A DNA stretch of 64,000 nucleotides from Salinisphaera aquimarina (GTDB taxonomy: Bacteria; Pseudomonadota; Gammaproteobacteria; Nevskiales; Salinisphaeraceae): positions 124,001 through 188,000 of the forward strand of contig NZ_JBHRSS010000006.1 in assembly GCF_042643355.1 (NCBI RefSeq), written 5' to 3'. The position numbers were made by a program, and so were the translations under genes. Below are positions 18,444 to 27,261 of this stretch, in pieces. Under the pieces are notes generated by a model. It was not told the origin of the DNA. It saw only the letters and a list, made by a program, of their open reading frames with translations, and searched no databases. The stretch's first letter is position 1, and each line of letters starts with the position of its first letter.

Positions 18444-20011
18444 CCACGCCCTCCGCCGCCCTGGGTCACGAACTGGATCGCGGCTCCGCCCAGTTCATCC
18501 ACCACCGCGTCGCCCGAGGTAGCCGAAACCGGCGCCGCGATCACCACGATCTCTGTGGATGCCGGCATCGCCGCCAGACCGTAGAGCGCTTGCCAGACTT
18601 TGACCCTCAGTGACGACGATTCCCAACGCGAACGCACACGGAACCCGTACAGTACTTGCATATGCGAACCGCTCTCGCGAGACGACAGCACTAGCTGACG
18701 AAGTTCCGGCGCGCCCGTTTTCACTGCACTTGTCGTCGCACGGTCGATCGTCCACTGCTTTGGATTGAAGATTCGGTTACCGACCGTGAGCAGCTCGCGG
18801 CCCTCACCGGGTCCGTCCTGATACACGACCCGATCCACTCTGGCGCGCCCGTGGCCAGTGCGATAGTAGGCGGTCTCGTGCTGGCTGGCTCCCACGAACC
18901 TAAGCCCCAATTCCGGGACGCCGACCGGCGCGTCGCTCTTCTGGTGACCCGCCAGCGTTTGCGGCCAGGCCGGCACGGGACTGGCCGACTGTCCGGACGC
19001 GATCGCACGGGCAGTGCCGAACCAAGTCGGCGCGAGCGCGAACACGACAATCGCCACAAGCGTCACGCCGATCACCCGCGATCGGGTGGGGGCCAGCCGC
19101 TTCCGACCGGCGCGCCCCTCATCGATGGTCGGATCCTTCGGGGGCTGATGAAATGGCCAGCCCGCGAAGAAGAGAAGCACCAGTACAGTACCGAAAAACT
19201 GCCAGCCGAAGATCACATGGTCGGTGCCGGATGCATACTGAACGCCAAAATGCTCGCCTATGAGAATCGTGAAGAACACGCGCAAACCATTGGCTATTAT
19301 CGGTACGACCATGGCGCAGACGATGAAGATCAATCGGCGCGACAGGCTCGTAAAGAAGATATTGGCGTAGAGCACGCCGAATGCGGTCGTGGCGATAAAG
19401 AACTTCACGCCGCTGCAGGCTTCGGCCACGTGCCATGCCGCCGCCGGAGTCAGAATGATGCGGCCTGTCTTGAACACGGGGATGTCAGTGAGGTGTAGCG
19501 CCCACACGCTCAGTTGCGCGGTGACGTCCTGAAGCGGCCCAACCATGAAATTGCCGAACGGTACGGCAAAAAACACATAGCCCATAGGAAAAACCAGAAC
19601 CCGCGCAACCGCCGGCCCGTAAAAGACATAGATCAGCACCGGGCAAAGCGCAACGACCGCGAGGTGTTGCGCAAGGTTTATCTCGGCCAGCGCGCCCAGC
19701 AACCACATGAAACCCAGAGCAAGGGCCAGAACAAAGGCCAACGGGCGTGGCGAGCCAGTGACCTGGGCAAGCGCATGCCGGCGCGTCCAAACCAGCACGG
19801 CACAGAGCGGAAAGATCAGAAAGCAGTATTCGAACGTCCCGGTATTCGCCCAGGTTTGGGCAAGCGAGATGAATGTGCCGGCGTAGACGGCGAGAAAAAC
19901 GCAGGTGACGACGAGAAAGCCGACGTGCAGTGCCCAATTCAAACCGCGCGTCCGCGCGGTGTCGTCAGCCACATCGCCGCGCGCGGCCACGGATCGTTCA
20001 ACGACGCTCAT
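18440..20011 (-). CDS. xrtA: exosortase A with fused EpsI domain
   Basis: A 523-residue inner-membrane cysteine protease/transpeptidase-like enzyme that processes proteins carrying a C-terminal PEP-CTERM signal. The N-terminal ~285 residues hold about eight membrane helices. The catalytic triad typical of exosortases is visible: Cys199 in VAEACSG, Arg244 in ANGLRVF and His265 in GTDHVIFGW. The C-terminal ~200 residues after one more membrane helix form the periplasmic EpsI-type domain fused in XrtA proteins. The ATG overlaps the upstream glycosyltransferase stop by 4 bp. The locus supplies at least two substrates (38.0-39.4 kb). Length and motifs are complete, so it should be active. Confidence 0.95.
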   Translation of the reverse strand: MSVVERSVAARGDVADDTARTRGLNWALHVGFLVVTCVFLAVYAGTFISLAQTWANTGTFEYCFLIFPLCAVLVWTRRHALAQVTGSPRPLAFVLALALGFMWLLGALAEINLAQHLAVVALCPVLIYVFYGPAVARVLVFPMGYVFFAVPFGNFMVGPLQDVTAQLSVWALHLTDIPVFKTGRIILTPAAAWHVAEACSGVKFFIATTAFGVLYANIFFTSLSRRLIFIVCAMVVPIIANGLRVFFTILIGEHFGVQYASGTDHVIFGWQFFGTVLVLLFFAGWPFHQPPKDPTIDEGRAGRKRLAPTRSRVIGVTLVAIVVFALAPTWFGTARAIASGQSASPVPAWPQTLAGHQKSDAPVGVPELGLRFVGASQHETAYYRTGHGRARVDRVVYQDGPGEGRELLTVGNRIFNPKQWTIDRATTSAVKTGAPELRQLVLSSRESGSHMQVLYGFRVRSRWESSSLRVKVWQALYGLAAMPASTEIVVIAAPVSATSGDAVVDELGGAAIQFVTQGGGGRG

Positions 20012-21255
20012 GCAGATGCACCCACAGCCGCCGACTGCACGTTCCGGGCGTTGCCCTGGCCCGGCTCGATGTATTCGTACAACCGTTCGAATTGACGTTG
20101 CCAGCCATAATAGCGGGTCACATACGATCGGGCCGCAGGCAGCGGCCGCCCGTGATCCTGTTGGTCGACATACGCGAGGACTGCGCGCGCGAATGCCTCT
20201 GCGCTCTCGGCAATGGCCGCAATGGCTTCATCAGCGGGCTCAAGCCCGGCCGCGGCCTGCTCACTCATCACCACGGCGCGCCCCATCGCCAGTGCTTCCA
20301 ATACCTTGTTCTGGATGCCGCGTGCGATACGCATGGGCGCCACCGCAACGCTCGCGTGAGCAAGATACGGGCGCACATCGGCCACGGCGCCGGTTACATG
20401 CACGCCGGCATGCTCGGCAAGTGCCAGCACCTGGCGCGTTGGCCGGGTTCCGACGATCCAGAACTGCGCGTCGGGTTGTGCCGTGCGAACTGCCGGCCAG
20501 ACGTTCTGCACAAACCACTCGACGGCGTCGACGTTCGCGCCGTAATCCATCACCCCGGTGAATACGACCCGTGCCGCACCGGGCTGCCGATAGGGGTCGT
20601 CGTGTTCGAGATCCGGATCGAAGAACACGCTATCGACGCCGTTGCCGATTGCGCCGACCCGCTCGCTGCTTTCCGGGGCGGCATCGCGGAAAAAATCGGC
20701 CTCCGCGTCGGACACGAACAGACTCGCGTCGAAAACACCTGCGAGCCGTCGCTCCTCCGCCAGTAGGCGATTCGCCTCGCGGGTATAAATCCAGCGCGCG
20801 ACGCCGGTGCACTTGGCCGCGTACTGCCGCCACTTATCCGAATCGACATCTACGAAGTCGAGAACCCGGCGACAGCCCTCATGAGTATCGACATACGTCG
20901 CCATGGTCGACGAGAACACGAATACGTGTTCGATCGGTCGTGTCGCCAGTATCTCGTCCACCCAGCCCGCGAGTCGGGCATCACGGTAGTAGCCCACGCT
21001 CAATGCCCTATTGTTCAGGAATCCCGTGGTGCTGCGGATACGAGCCGCCAAAGGCTTGAGGGTCCGATAGCACTGCTGGTCGGTCAGCGCGTCGAGCACC
21101 GACCGGTGGGCCCAGTCGTCCGGATCGTCGACAAACGTCCCCAGATGCACGCGATAGCGCTCGGAAAGCGCCTTCAACCAGTGGTACGCCCGTATCTTGT
21201 CGCCCTTGTTGGGCGGATACGGCATGCGATGGCAGAGAAACAAAAGCTCTTTCAT
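20008..21255 (-). CDS. PEP-CTERM/EpsH1-associated sugar transferase (TIGR03087 type)
   Basis: A 415-residue GT-B glycosyltransferase opening with LLFLCHRMPYPPNKGDKIRAYH (signature part CHRMPYPPNKGDKIRA), the hallmark of the first EpsH1-associated sugar transferase. Later segments include VVFTGVMDYGANVDAVEWF at the start of the second lobe and the donor region APMRIARGIQNKVLEALAMG. It lies 10 bp after the FemAB-like gene and overlaps xrtA by 4 bp. It probably works in the same repeat-unit assembly as the other glycosyltransferases. The sugar specificity is unknown. Confidence 0.9.
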   Translation of the reverse strand: MKELLFLCHRMPYPPNKGDKIRAYHWLKALSERYRVHLGTFVDDPDDWAHRSVLDALTDQQCYRTLKPLAARIRSTTGFLNNRALSVGYYRDARLAGWVDEILATRPIEHVFVFSSTMATYVDTHEGCRRVLDFVDVDSDKWRQYAAKCTGVARWIYTREANRLLAEERRLAGVFDASLFVSDAEADFFRDAAPESSERVGAIGNGVDSVFFDPDLEHDDPYRQPGAARVVFTGVMDYGANVDAVEWFVQNVWPAVRTAQPDAQFWIVGTRPTRQVLALAEHAGVHVTGAVADVRPYLAHASVAVAPMRIARGIQNKVLEALAMGRAVVMSEQAAAGLEPADEAIAAIAESAEAFARAVLAYVDQQDHGRPLPAARSYVTRYYGWQRQFERLYEYIEPGQGNARNVQSAAVGASA

Positions 21256-21265
21256 GAACGCCGCA

Positions 21266-22306
21266 TCAACCGAGATTGCGGGCCAGCACGGGGCCGATCA
21301 CACGGGTGACCGCAACCGGCAGTTTCTGCCAGAGACGGATCTTGCGCTGATAGCGCGGGTTCGCAGGGCTCAGATCCGGCATCTGTTCGTCGCCGATGAG
21401 CACGTATTCGTAATTGAGGGGTTCCGGCTCGAACCCCCAATGGCGCTTGAACTGAAACGGGCCGGTCCCTTTCTTGCTGCGTCCGAAATCAAATATCCGC
21501 ATGCCCTTTTCTACCGCATGCGACATCAGCGCCCAATACATGAAATCGTTGGCCTTGAGATCGCGGGCCGACTCGCCGGCGCCAGCGTAATAAGGCAATA
21601 CTTCGTCACGAAAATAAAAACTCAGCACGCTGGCCACGGGTTGGTTGTCATGCACGATGGTCATGATCTCGCAGTCGTCACCGAACTCTTCCTTGAGCAG
21701 CGTCAGAAAACGTTTGGCGAAGATCGGCGTACCCAGGTTCCGGAGCGTGAGCGCATATAACGGATAGAACCGATCCACGTCGGCATCGAACTCCACTGTC
21801 ATACCGTTCTTGAGTGCCTTGCGCACCACCGCACGCTGCTTGCGTGGAATAGCCTGCAGATTTTCGTCGTCGTTGTCGGCCAAGGTCTTGCGAAACGTAT
21901 AGTAGAGATCCTTGCGCGGCCAGTCCGGATGACGCGCGTCACGCTCGCGAAACTCCGCGTAATCCACGCCCAGGTTCTCGCCCCTTTCGCGGGCCGCCGC
22001 GTACAAGGTCTCGGAAACGTCCGCCGAACACGCGAGCGCGCCGCCATAGACACAGAACGGCGTCGATATCAGCGCGTTGGCAAACAGCCGGCTGTTGACA
22101 TGCACGAGCGGCAACACGCCCACGATCTCGCCATCGGCCTCGACATACAGGTAAGGGCAGCGATGTCCGAACGCCTTTTCGATCACCCGCTTCCAGCCTA
22201 TACGGTGGAAAAAAGTGGCCGTCTCTTGTTCGGCCACGAACGCATCCCAACGCGCGTAGTCCGACGACTCCAGTTCACGGACGGTCAGCGACATGTTCTC
22301 AGGCAT
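21266..22306 (-). CDS. FemAB-family XrtA/PEP-CTERM-associated protein
   Basis: A 346-residue protein of the FemAB/GNAT-like acyltransferase group found beside exosortase A. Conserved features include TATFFHRIGWKRVIEKAFGH near the N terminus (core FFHRIGWKRVIEKAFGH), VDYAEFRER, LPRKQR-like IPRKQRAVVRKALKNG, YYAGAGESARDLKANDFMYW and RIFDFGRSKKGTGPFQFKRHWG (core FDFGRSKKGTGPFQFKRH). FemAB enzymes transfer aminoacyl groups from charged tRNA to amines; here an aminoacyl or acyl transfer to the EPS precursor is the likely job. It overlaps the deacetylase stop by 8 bp; a deacetylase-exposed amine could be its acceptor, which is only an inference. Confidence 0.88.
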   Translation of the reverse strand: MPENMSLTVRELESSDYARWDAFVAEQETATFFHRIGWKRVIEKAFGHRCPYLYVEADGEIVGVLPLVHVNSRLFANALISTPFCVYGGALACSADVSETLYAAARERGENLGVDYAEFRERDARHPDWPRKDLYYTFRKTLADNDDENLQAIPRKQRAVVRKALKNGMTVEFDADVDRFYPLYALTLRNLGTPIFAKRFLTLLKEEFGDDCEIMTIVHDNQPVASVLSFYFRDEVLPYYAGAGESARDLKANDFMYWALMSHAVEKGMRIFDFGRSKKGTGPFQFKRHWGFEPEPLNYEYVLIGDEQMPDLSPANPRYQRKIRLWQKLPVAVTRVIGPVLARNLG

Positions 22307-23228
22307 CCTGACTGATCTCCGTCACGGCCTGGGGACGGATTGTTTCGGCGGTTAAGTTCATCGGAAATACACGGTCCATGCGATCCCAGGCAAAGTCGGC
22401 CAGCAGTTGACGCAGACGTGGCTCGACCCGATGCAGATTCAGGTAGTGGCGTATCTGAGTCTTCCAGCCCACGTTCGGCACACGCGGCTGATTCGGGTCG
22501 ACTTCCCATGGGTGAAAATAAAAAACCACCGGCTGGCGATCGACGCGGTTGACGCGCCGCAGGGCCCAGCGGCTGAGCTGATAAGGGTAGAGTCGAAAAA
22601 AACCGCCGCCGGCACAGGGATACCGGCGCCCGCCCAGTTCGGCGGTCGTAATCGGAATCTCCAGCAGACCCGACTGCTGAGCACGAAAAGCGAACCGCGG
22701 CGCCTCTGGCATCCCGTATGCCGGGTGCGCACCTGGATAAATGCTGGAGCTGTAAGTAAATCCGGCTTCGGCAAGCGCGTCCAGCGCCCAGAAATTGCCC
22801 TTGCCAATGGAGAAAGTCGCCGCGCGATAGCCACGTACGGCTTGACCGGACACGTCTTCAAGTATTTCGCGGGAACGCCGCACGTCGGCAAGAAACGTGA
22901 CTCGGTCCTGCTCCGTCGCGCGGACATGGTTCATGCCGTGGCTGGCTATTTCATGACCGGAATCAGCAAGCTTTCGCACCAAGGCCGGATAACGCTGCGC
23001 GATCCAGCCGAGAGTGAAAAAGGTCGCCCGGACACCCGCCAACTCAAACAATGCCAGGATGCGATCGACGCTGGCCTCGACCCGGCTGGGCAGAAAACTC
23101 CAGCGCTGGGGGTCTACATGCGGCTCGAATGCCGAGACCTGAAAATATTCCTCTACATCCACAGTCATCGCATTGACCGCCGGATCCGCATTCTCCGGCA
23201 GTGATTCGATTCCATAGTGCCTAATCAC
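22299..23228 (-). CDS. XrtA system polysaccharide deacetylase
   Basis: A NodB-type carbohydrate esterase of about 309 residues, in the group that accompanies exosortase A. The family start TVDVEEYFQVSAFEP provides the catalytic Asp region, HEIASHGMNHV carries the metal-binding His pair, and GYRAATFSIG and VFYFHPWEVD complete the active-site motifs. It would remove N-acetyl groups from amino sugars in the EPS. I chose the GTG at 23228, which has a GGAG about 10 bases upstream and overlaps the ATPase stop by 8 bp. An ATG at 23282 would add 18 residues and a 62-bp overlap. Confidence 0.88.
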   Translation of the reverse strand: MIRHYGIESLPENADPAVNAMTVDVEEYFQVSAFEPHVDPQRWSFLPSRVEASVDRILALFELAGVRATFFTLGWIAQRYPALVRKLADSGHEIASHGMNHVRATEQDRVTFLADVRRSREILEDVSGQAVRGYRAATFSIGKGNFWALDALAEAGFTYSSSIYPGAHPAYGMPEAPRFAFRAQQSGLLEIPITTAELGGRRYPCAGGGFFRLYPYQLSRWALRRVNRVDRQPVVFYFHPWEVDPNQPRVPNVGWKTQIRHYLNLHRVEPRLRQLLADFAWDRMDRVFPMNLTAETIRPQAVTEISQDA

Positions 23229-24546
23229 GATCGCGCGATCTCCAGAAGAAAAGCCGACTGGCCGGCCGTTCGGATTCATCAAGCCATTCTTCGTCAGGGT
23301 CGAACGCGCGGATGTCCGAATCGTGACGTGGCGCCTGCTCTTCCTCTACCTCGACCCGACTTGCCGCGGGCCGTATCTGGTCTACAACATCGCTGCTCGG
23401 CTGCGGTTGCGGCGGGCTCTGCACCGGACGCACTGGCACAGCAGGCGTCTTCTCTTCGGCCGCTCGCGCTGGCGCGTTCAGATCGGTCTTGACGTCTGCG
23501 AACACGCCCTCGAGACATTTCAGCCGCAGTTCGGCATCGATCACGGCGCGACTCTCGATATCGATGCGATGCGCGGCCAGCAGCTCTTCCATACGCTTGC
23601 CCCCAACCGCATTACGCAGCGCCTGCTCCATCGTGCGCAGCCGTTCACCGAGCGCATCCAGACGCCCCGCCGCGACGGGCGAGCTATCCTCGGCACTGCC
23701 GGCTCGGGACGTATCGTTTGTCCAGACCAGCGGGTGAGCGCCCAGCTCCTGTTCGAATTCAGTAATAACAGTATTGAGTTCGGCAATCGTCAGTACATGC
23801 TGTTCTTCGAGGAACCCATACAGCAGGAAGCGATCCATGAGCATATTGATACGCCTGGGCACGCCACCCGACCACTCGTGAACCCTAGGGTATACGGCAC
23901 CATCGATCGCCGGATCGCCGTCCCACTCCACGCGCCGCAAACGATGCTCTACGTACCCGCGCACCTCGTCGTCGGCGAGCGGCTGCAAGTGATGCGCTGC
24001 CACGACACGCTGGCGCAGATGCGACATTGTGGCGGAGGACAGCAGATCCCTGAGTTCGGTCTGGCCGATCAACGCAATCTGCATCAAGGCCTGGCCACCG
24101 GATTGCAGATTGGCCAGCGCTCGGAGTTCTTCCAGCGCCTCCACGCTGCATGCCTGCGCTTCGTCGACGATAAGCAATGCGCCCTTGCCCTTGCGCGCCT
24201 GCAACCGCGCCACCAAGGCATCAAGCAATTCAAGTTTGCCGCGGTCTTTATACGGAAGTCCGAAGGCCGCCGCGACGCTGGGCACCACCGAGTCAGCGCC
24301 CAGATTTGCCATGGCAACACGAGCGACCGCCAGGTTACGGCCACTCAGTTCCACGAGCAGCGATTGCAGCAGGAGCGTCTTACCCGTGCCGACATCGCCG
24401 GTAATGACTACGAACCCTTCGTTACGTTCCAGGCCATAGAGAAGATAGGAAAGCGCGCGCACATGATCGCGGCTCTCGAACAACAACCGCGGGTCCGGCA
24501 TCAACTGGAACGGGCGAGACCTCAGGCCATAGAACTTCTCGTACAT
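23221..24546 (-). CDS. XrtA/PEP-CTERM-associated ATPase (ExeA/GspA-like)
   Basis: A 441-residue AAA+ ATPase. MYEKFYGLRSRPFQLMPDPR is the standard start of the ExeA-like group. Walker A is GDVGTGKT (50-57), Walker B is LLIVDEAQA (about 118-126), and SGGVPRRINMLMDRFLLYGF is the conserved sensor-2 region. The C-terminal ~170 residues form an acidic, Pro-rich, variable tail. Members of this family sit next to the tyrosine kinase in exosortase A loci and may energise assembly of export machinery. It follows the outer-membrane barrel gene by 5 bp. The partner is unknown. Confidence 0.9.
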   Translation of the reverse strand: MYEKFYGLRSRPFQLMPDPRLLFESRDHVRALSYLLYGLERNEGFVVITGDVGTGKTLLLQSLLVELSGRNLAVARVAMANLGADSVVPSVAAAFGLPYKDRGKLELLDALVARLQARKGKGALLIVDEAQACSVEALEELRALANLQSGGQALMQIALIGQTELRDLLSSATMSHLRQRVVAAHHLQPLADDEVRGYVEHRLRRVEWDGDPAIDGAVYPRVHEWSGGVPRRINMLMDRFLLYGFLEEQHVLTIAELNTVITEFEQELGAHPLVWTNDTSRAGSAEDSSPVAAGRLDALGERLRTMEQALRNAVGGKRMEELLAAHRIDIESRAVIDAELRLKCLEGVFADVKTDLNAPARAAEEKTPAVPVRPVQSPPQPQPSSDVVDQIRPAASRVEVEEEQAPRHDSDIRAFDPDEEWLDESERPASRLFFWRSRDRD

Positions 24547-24551
24547 AGGCC

Positions 24552-26384
24552 TCAGAAATTCTTGAAGAACTGGAGCGTGACGCGGTTTTCCTTGTAATCG
24601 GAATTCCGTCTTTCGCCGTTCCGCCAGGCATGCGCATATCCGACCGCAGCCTGAGATGACCGGGAAACCGCGCGGGCCAGTGTGACCCCTGTTTCGTAAT
24701 CATTATACCCGCCGCCGAAGTCCGTATTATCGCCGTTGGACTCACGGTTTTGCCAGCGCACCGCCGGAATCAATGACGTCCTAGGCGTAACCTGATATCG
24801 CGTTTCCACGGACGCACCATTGTAAGTCTCATCGCTAGCATCGCCGCTCTGATAGTTGCGCACCCGACGATATACAGTCAGGCCGGTTGAGGTACGTGCC
24901 ATATCGATGCCGACACGTCCGGTCACCCGTTTTTCGACGAATACGCCGCGGTCAAATCGCGATTCGACAGGGCCAGATAGTGAAGCACCGGGAATGCTTC
25001 CTGTACCGAACCCATTTCCGTTGAGTGCATTCAAGCCGGCAGAGGTCGCTTGCTCGTCGTAGCTGATGCTGGCATCGGCCACTGGTCCATCATGCGACAC
25101 GCTAGCGGAATAACTCTGACCGTAGAACCGATGCCCGACATGTGCCTCAAGCGTATTATAACCGCTGGCCCAGCGAAAACCTCCACTGTAGAACGGCTGC
25201 GACAAACGATCGTTAGTGCCGTCATCCTTATAGTCGTCCTCGACACCACCTTGAGCAAGGATCGTCAGCGTCCGGGACAACTGATATCCGAGTTCCAGAC
25301 TGGCCCGGTCGAAGTAGCTGGTGTCGCTATTATCGTTATCGACATCGTCGAACAGCGGCTGATCCGGATCTACATTGTCGAAACCGCGAAAAAACTGGCG
25401 AGCATCACCACCGGAACGCTCTACCTTTTGCGTCTGAACGTCGGCCGTCCAACTGAGCCTGCCGCGGTCCGGCGGACTAGTTATATTGAGGTACGCTGCG
25501 TTGATGGTTGAATCCGGAACGTCATTATCATTGTAGAGCACCTTGCCATAACGATAGCGCAACAACGCAGTGCCGACGGGTCCTAGTGACTGAATCGCAT
25601 AGGGGCTGATATTGCTCGACCAAGTAGCTGTCTGGTTCCGTGGAGACAACGAGTTGGACTGCGAGAAACTGATCGACGGATCGACAACGGTCTGGCCGTA
25701 GCGGGTATCAGCGTCCAAGTACAGATGGCCAGCCCAGAGGTCGACTGTTGTCTCCCCTTCGACCGTATTGTAGATGTCGTTGAATTCGCTGTTATGCGCG
25801 TATAGCACGAACTGAGGCGAGTAACTCAGCCTCCCGTGTACACGGCCAGTGCTTGCGCACGCATCCAGGCGCGGCGAAATCTCGGTAATGAAATCCGAAA
25901 CCGCTTGATCGGATGGATCGCGATTAAGATTATCGGTATACGTTTCCGAGGCAGTCAGTGACAGCTGAGTATACCGGCCAGCGCTGCGTCGCGGTCCGCT
26001 TAACACCGGCAGTGGTGCAGCTGGCCCACCCGTCAAGTCACTTGAAAAGTAAGACTGGCAGTCTCCGCGAAAGCCAGAAATGAAGTCAAACGTCCGACTC
26101 GACTCCGTCTGCAAAGGGTTAGCCCCGCCTTCGTCAACGCCCACTGTCGACTGTCCGGAGTCAGATGAAGTAGACGTCGGGACAACCCCTTCTGGCGCAG
26201 CCGCCGCAGCGCTATCAGTTTCTTGTCCTACGGCACGGTCGAACGGCCAGATCATTGCCGAAAGCGCGACCACCATAAGCATGGAACTCGACCCAACCCC
26301 CGCGCGTCGTAGCCGAGTAACGATTACCCCACAATCCCTGTTCGAATTAGACCACGATACTGATTCACAATTGCGACGTTCCAT
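24552..26384 (-). CDS. PEP-CTERM-associated outer-membrane beta-barrel protein (TIGR03016 type)
   Basis: A 610-residue protein with an N-terminal signal-like hydrophobic stretch (SSSMLMVVALSAMIWP, about 32-47, then AVGQE), a ~100-residue linker, and a long stretch of alternating amphipathic strands rich in Tyr, Asp, Ser and Thr (YTQLSLTASETYTDNLNRDP onward; core LSLTASETYTDNLNRDP), ending in VTLQFFKNF with a terminal Phe, the classic outer-membrane beta-barrel signature. Its place between the tyrosine kinase and ATPase genes matches the exosortase A-associated barrel family, a likely EPS secretion pore or accessory. The start overlaps the kinase gene by 20 bp; a later in-frame Met just before the hydrophobic core is possible. 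Confidence 0.82.
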   Translation of the reverse strand: MERRNCESVSWSNSNRDCGVIVTRLRRAGVGSSSMLMVVALSAMIWPFDRAVGQETDSAAAAAPEGVVPTSTSSDSGQSTVGVDEGGANPLQTESSRTFDFISGFRGDCQSYFSSDLTGGPAAPLPVLSGPRRSAGRYTQLSLTASETYTDNLNRDPSDQAVSDFITEISPRLDACASTGRVHGRLSYSPQFVLYAHNSEFNDIYNTVEGETTVDLWAGHLYLDADTRYGQTVVDPSISFSQSNSLSPRNQTATWSSNISPYAIQSLGPVGTALLRYRYGKVLYNDNDVPDSTINAAYLNITSPPDRGRLSWTADVQTQKVERSGGDARQFFRGFDNVDPDQPLFDDVDNDNSDTSYFDRASLELGYQLSRTLTILAQGGVEDDYKDDGTNDRLSQPFYSGGFRWASGYNTLEAHVGHRFYGQSYSASVSHDGPVADASISYDEQATSAGLNALNGNGFGTGSIPGASLSGPVESRFDRGVFVEKRVTGRVGIDMARTSTGLTVYRRVRNYQSGDASDETYNGASVETRYQVTPRTSLIPAVRWQNRESNGDNTDFGGGYNDYETGVTLARAVSRSSQAAVGYAHAWRNGERRNSDYKENRVTLQFFKNF

Positions 26385-27261
26385 TTACCCCACCCCCATA
26401 AGCCCCATAGTAACCGTCGTAGTCGTCGCCGTAGGCGGCACGACTCTGGTTGAGCAAGAGACTGACGCGTGCCGACGACTGGTCGAGCAAGGATAACGCG
26501 GAATCAAGCGCACGTCTCTCCGTGTGGCCGGCTTTGACGACAAATATAATCTGCCCCATAGTCATCGCAAGCGCTTGGGACTCGGCGGTGGCAAGCAAAG
26601 GCGCGGAATCGAACAGCACGATGCGGCGGGAATCGGCGGCCAGTTCGTCGACGAGCCGACGCATACGCCGACTGGCCATCAATTCTGTCGCCTGATCGTA
26701 GCGTCGACCTGCGGGCATGACGGACAACCGGGGGATATCAGTCGTCCGAATTACCTGCTCCGCCGATATGTCGTCGCTTAATAGTGTATCTATAAGCCCC
26801 GGATCCTTCCCCAAGCCCAAGGCCCGACTCAGCCGGGGGCTGGCGACATCACCATCCACGAGCAACACTGTGTGATCCAGTTCTTGAGCCAAGCTCAATG
26901 CCAGATTCAACGATGTAAACGATTTGCCCTCGCCGGGCTTGGCACTGGTGACCATGATCCGATTCACACCCATCGGCGAGTCTCTGTCTTCGGCAATGAC
27001 CTGCAGAATCGGTCTTTTAACACGCTGATATTCACGCCCGATCTTGTCTCTCACCACCTCCGGCGGCACCAGACCAATTCTCTGAAGCGCGGCGACGTTA
27101 ACCACAACTGGATTGTGATTGACAGGCGACACCGTCTCGCTCGCCGCCAACAAGTCCGTCGGAGGCAACGTTTCGCTGGAGGAAGAGGGCTGGGGTGGTA
27201 TCGGCCCGTTCGAATCACTACGCTCACGCAACCGCTGGGCGGCTTTCTCGACCAGACTCAT
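26365..27261 (-). CDS. XrtA-associated bacterial tyrosine autokinase
   Basis: A BY-kinase cytoplasmic domain of about 298 residues. MSLVEKAAQRLRE is the typical start of the exosortase A-associated family. Walker A is SAKPGEGKSFTSLN, Walker A' is VLLVDGDVASP, and the Walker B-like VLFDSAPLL follows. The C-terminal tail AYGDDYDGYYGAYGG holds five tyrosines, the expected autophosphorylation cluster. It would work with the Wzz-like protein encoded just upstream to set chain length and export. The ATG at 27261 overlaps that gene's stop (ATGA); an ATG two codons earlier is equally possible. Confidence 0.92.
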   Translation of the reverse strand: MSLVEKAAQRLRERSDSNGPIPPQPSSSSETLPPTDLLAASETVSPVNHNPVVVNVAALQRIGLVPPEVVRDKIGREYQRVKRPILQVIAEDRDSPMGVNRIMVTSAKPGEGKSFTSLNLALSLAQELDHTVLLVDGDVASPRLSRALGLGKDPGLIDTLLSDDISAEQVIRTTDIPRLSVMPAGRRYDQATELMASRRMRRLVDELAADSRRIVLFDSAPLLATAESQALAMTMGQIIFVVKAGHTERRALDSALSLLDQSSARVSLLLNQSRAAYGDDYDGYYGAYGGGVNGTSQL

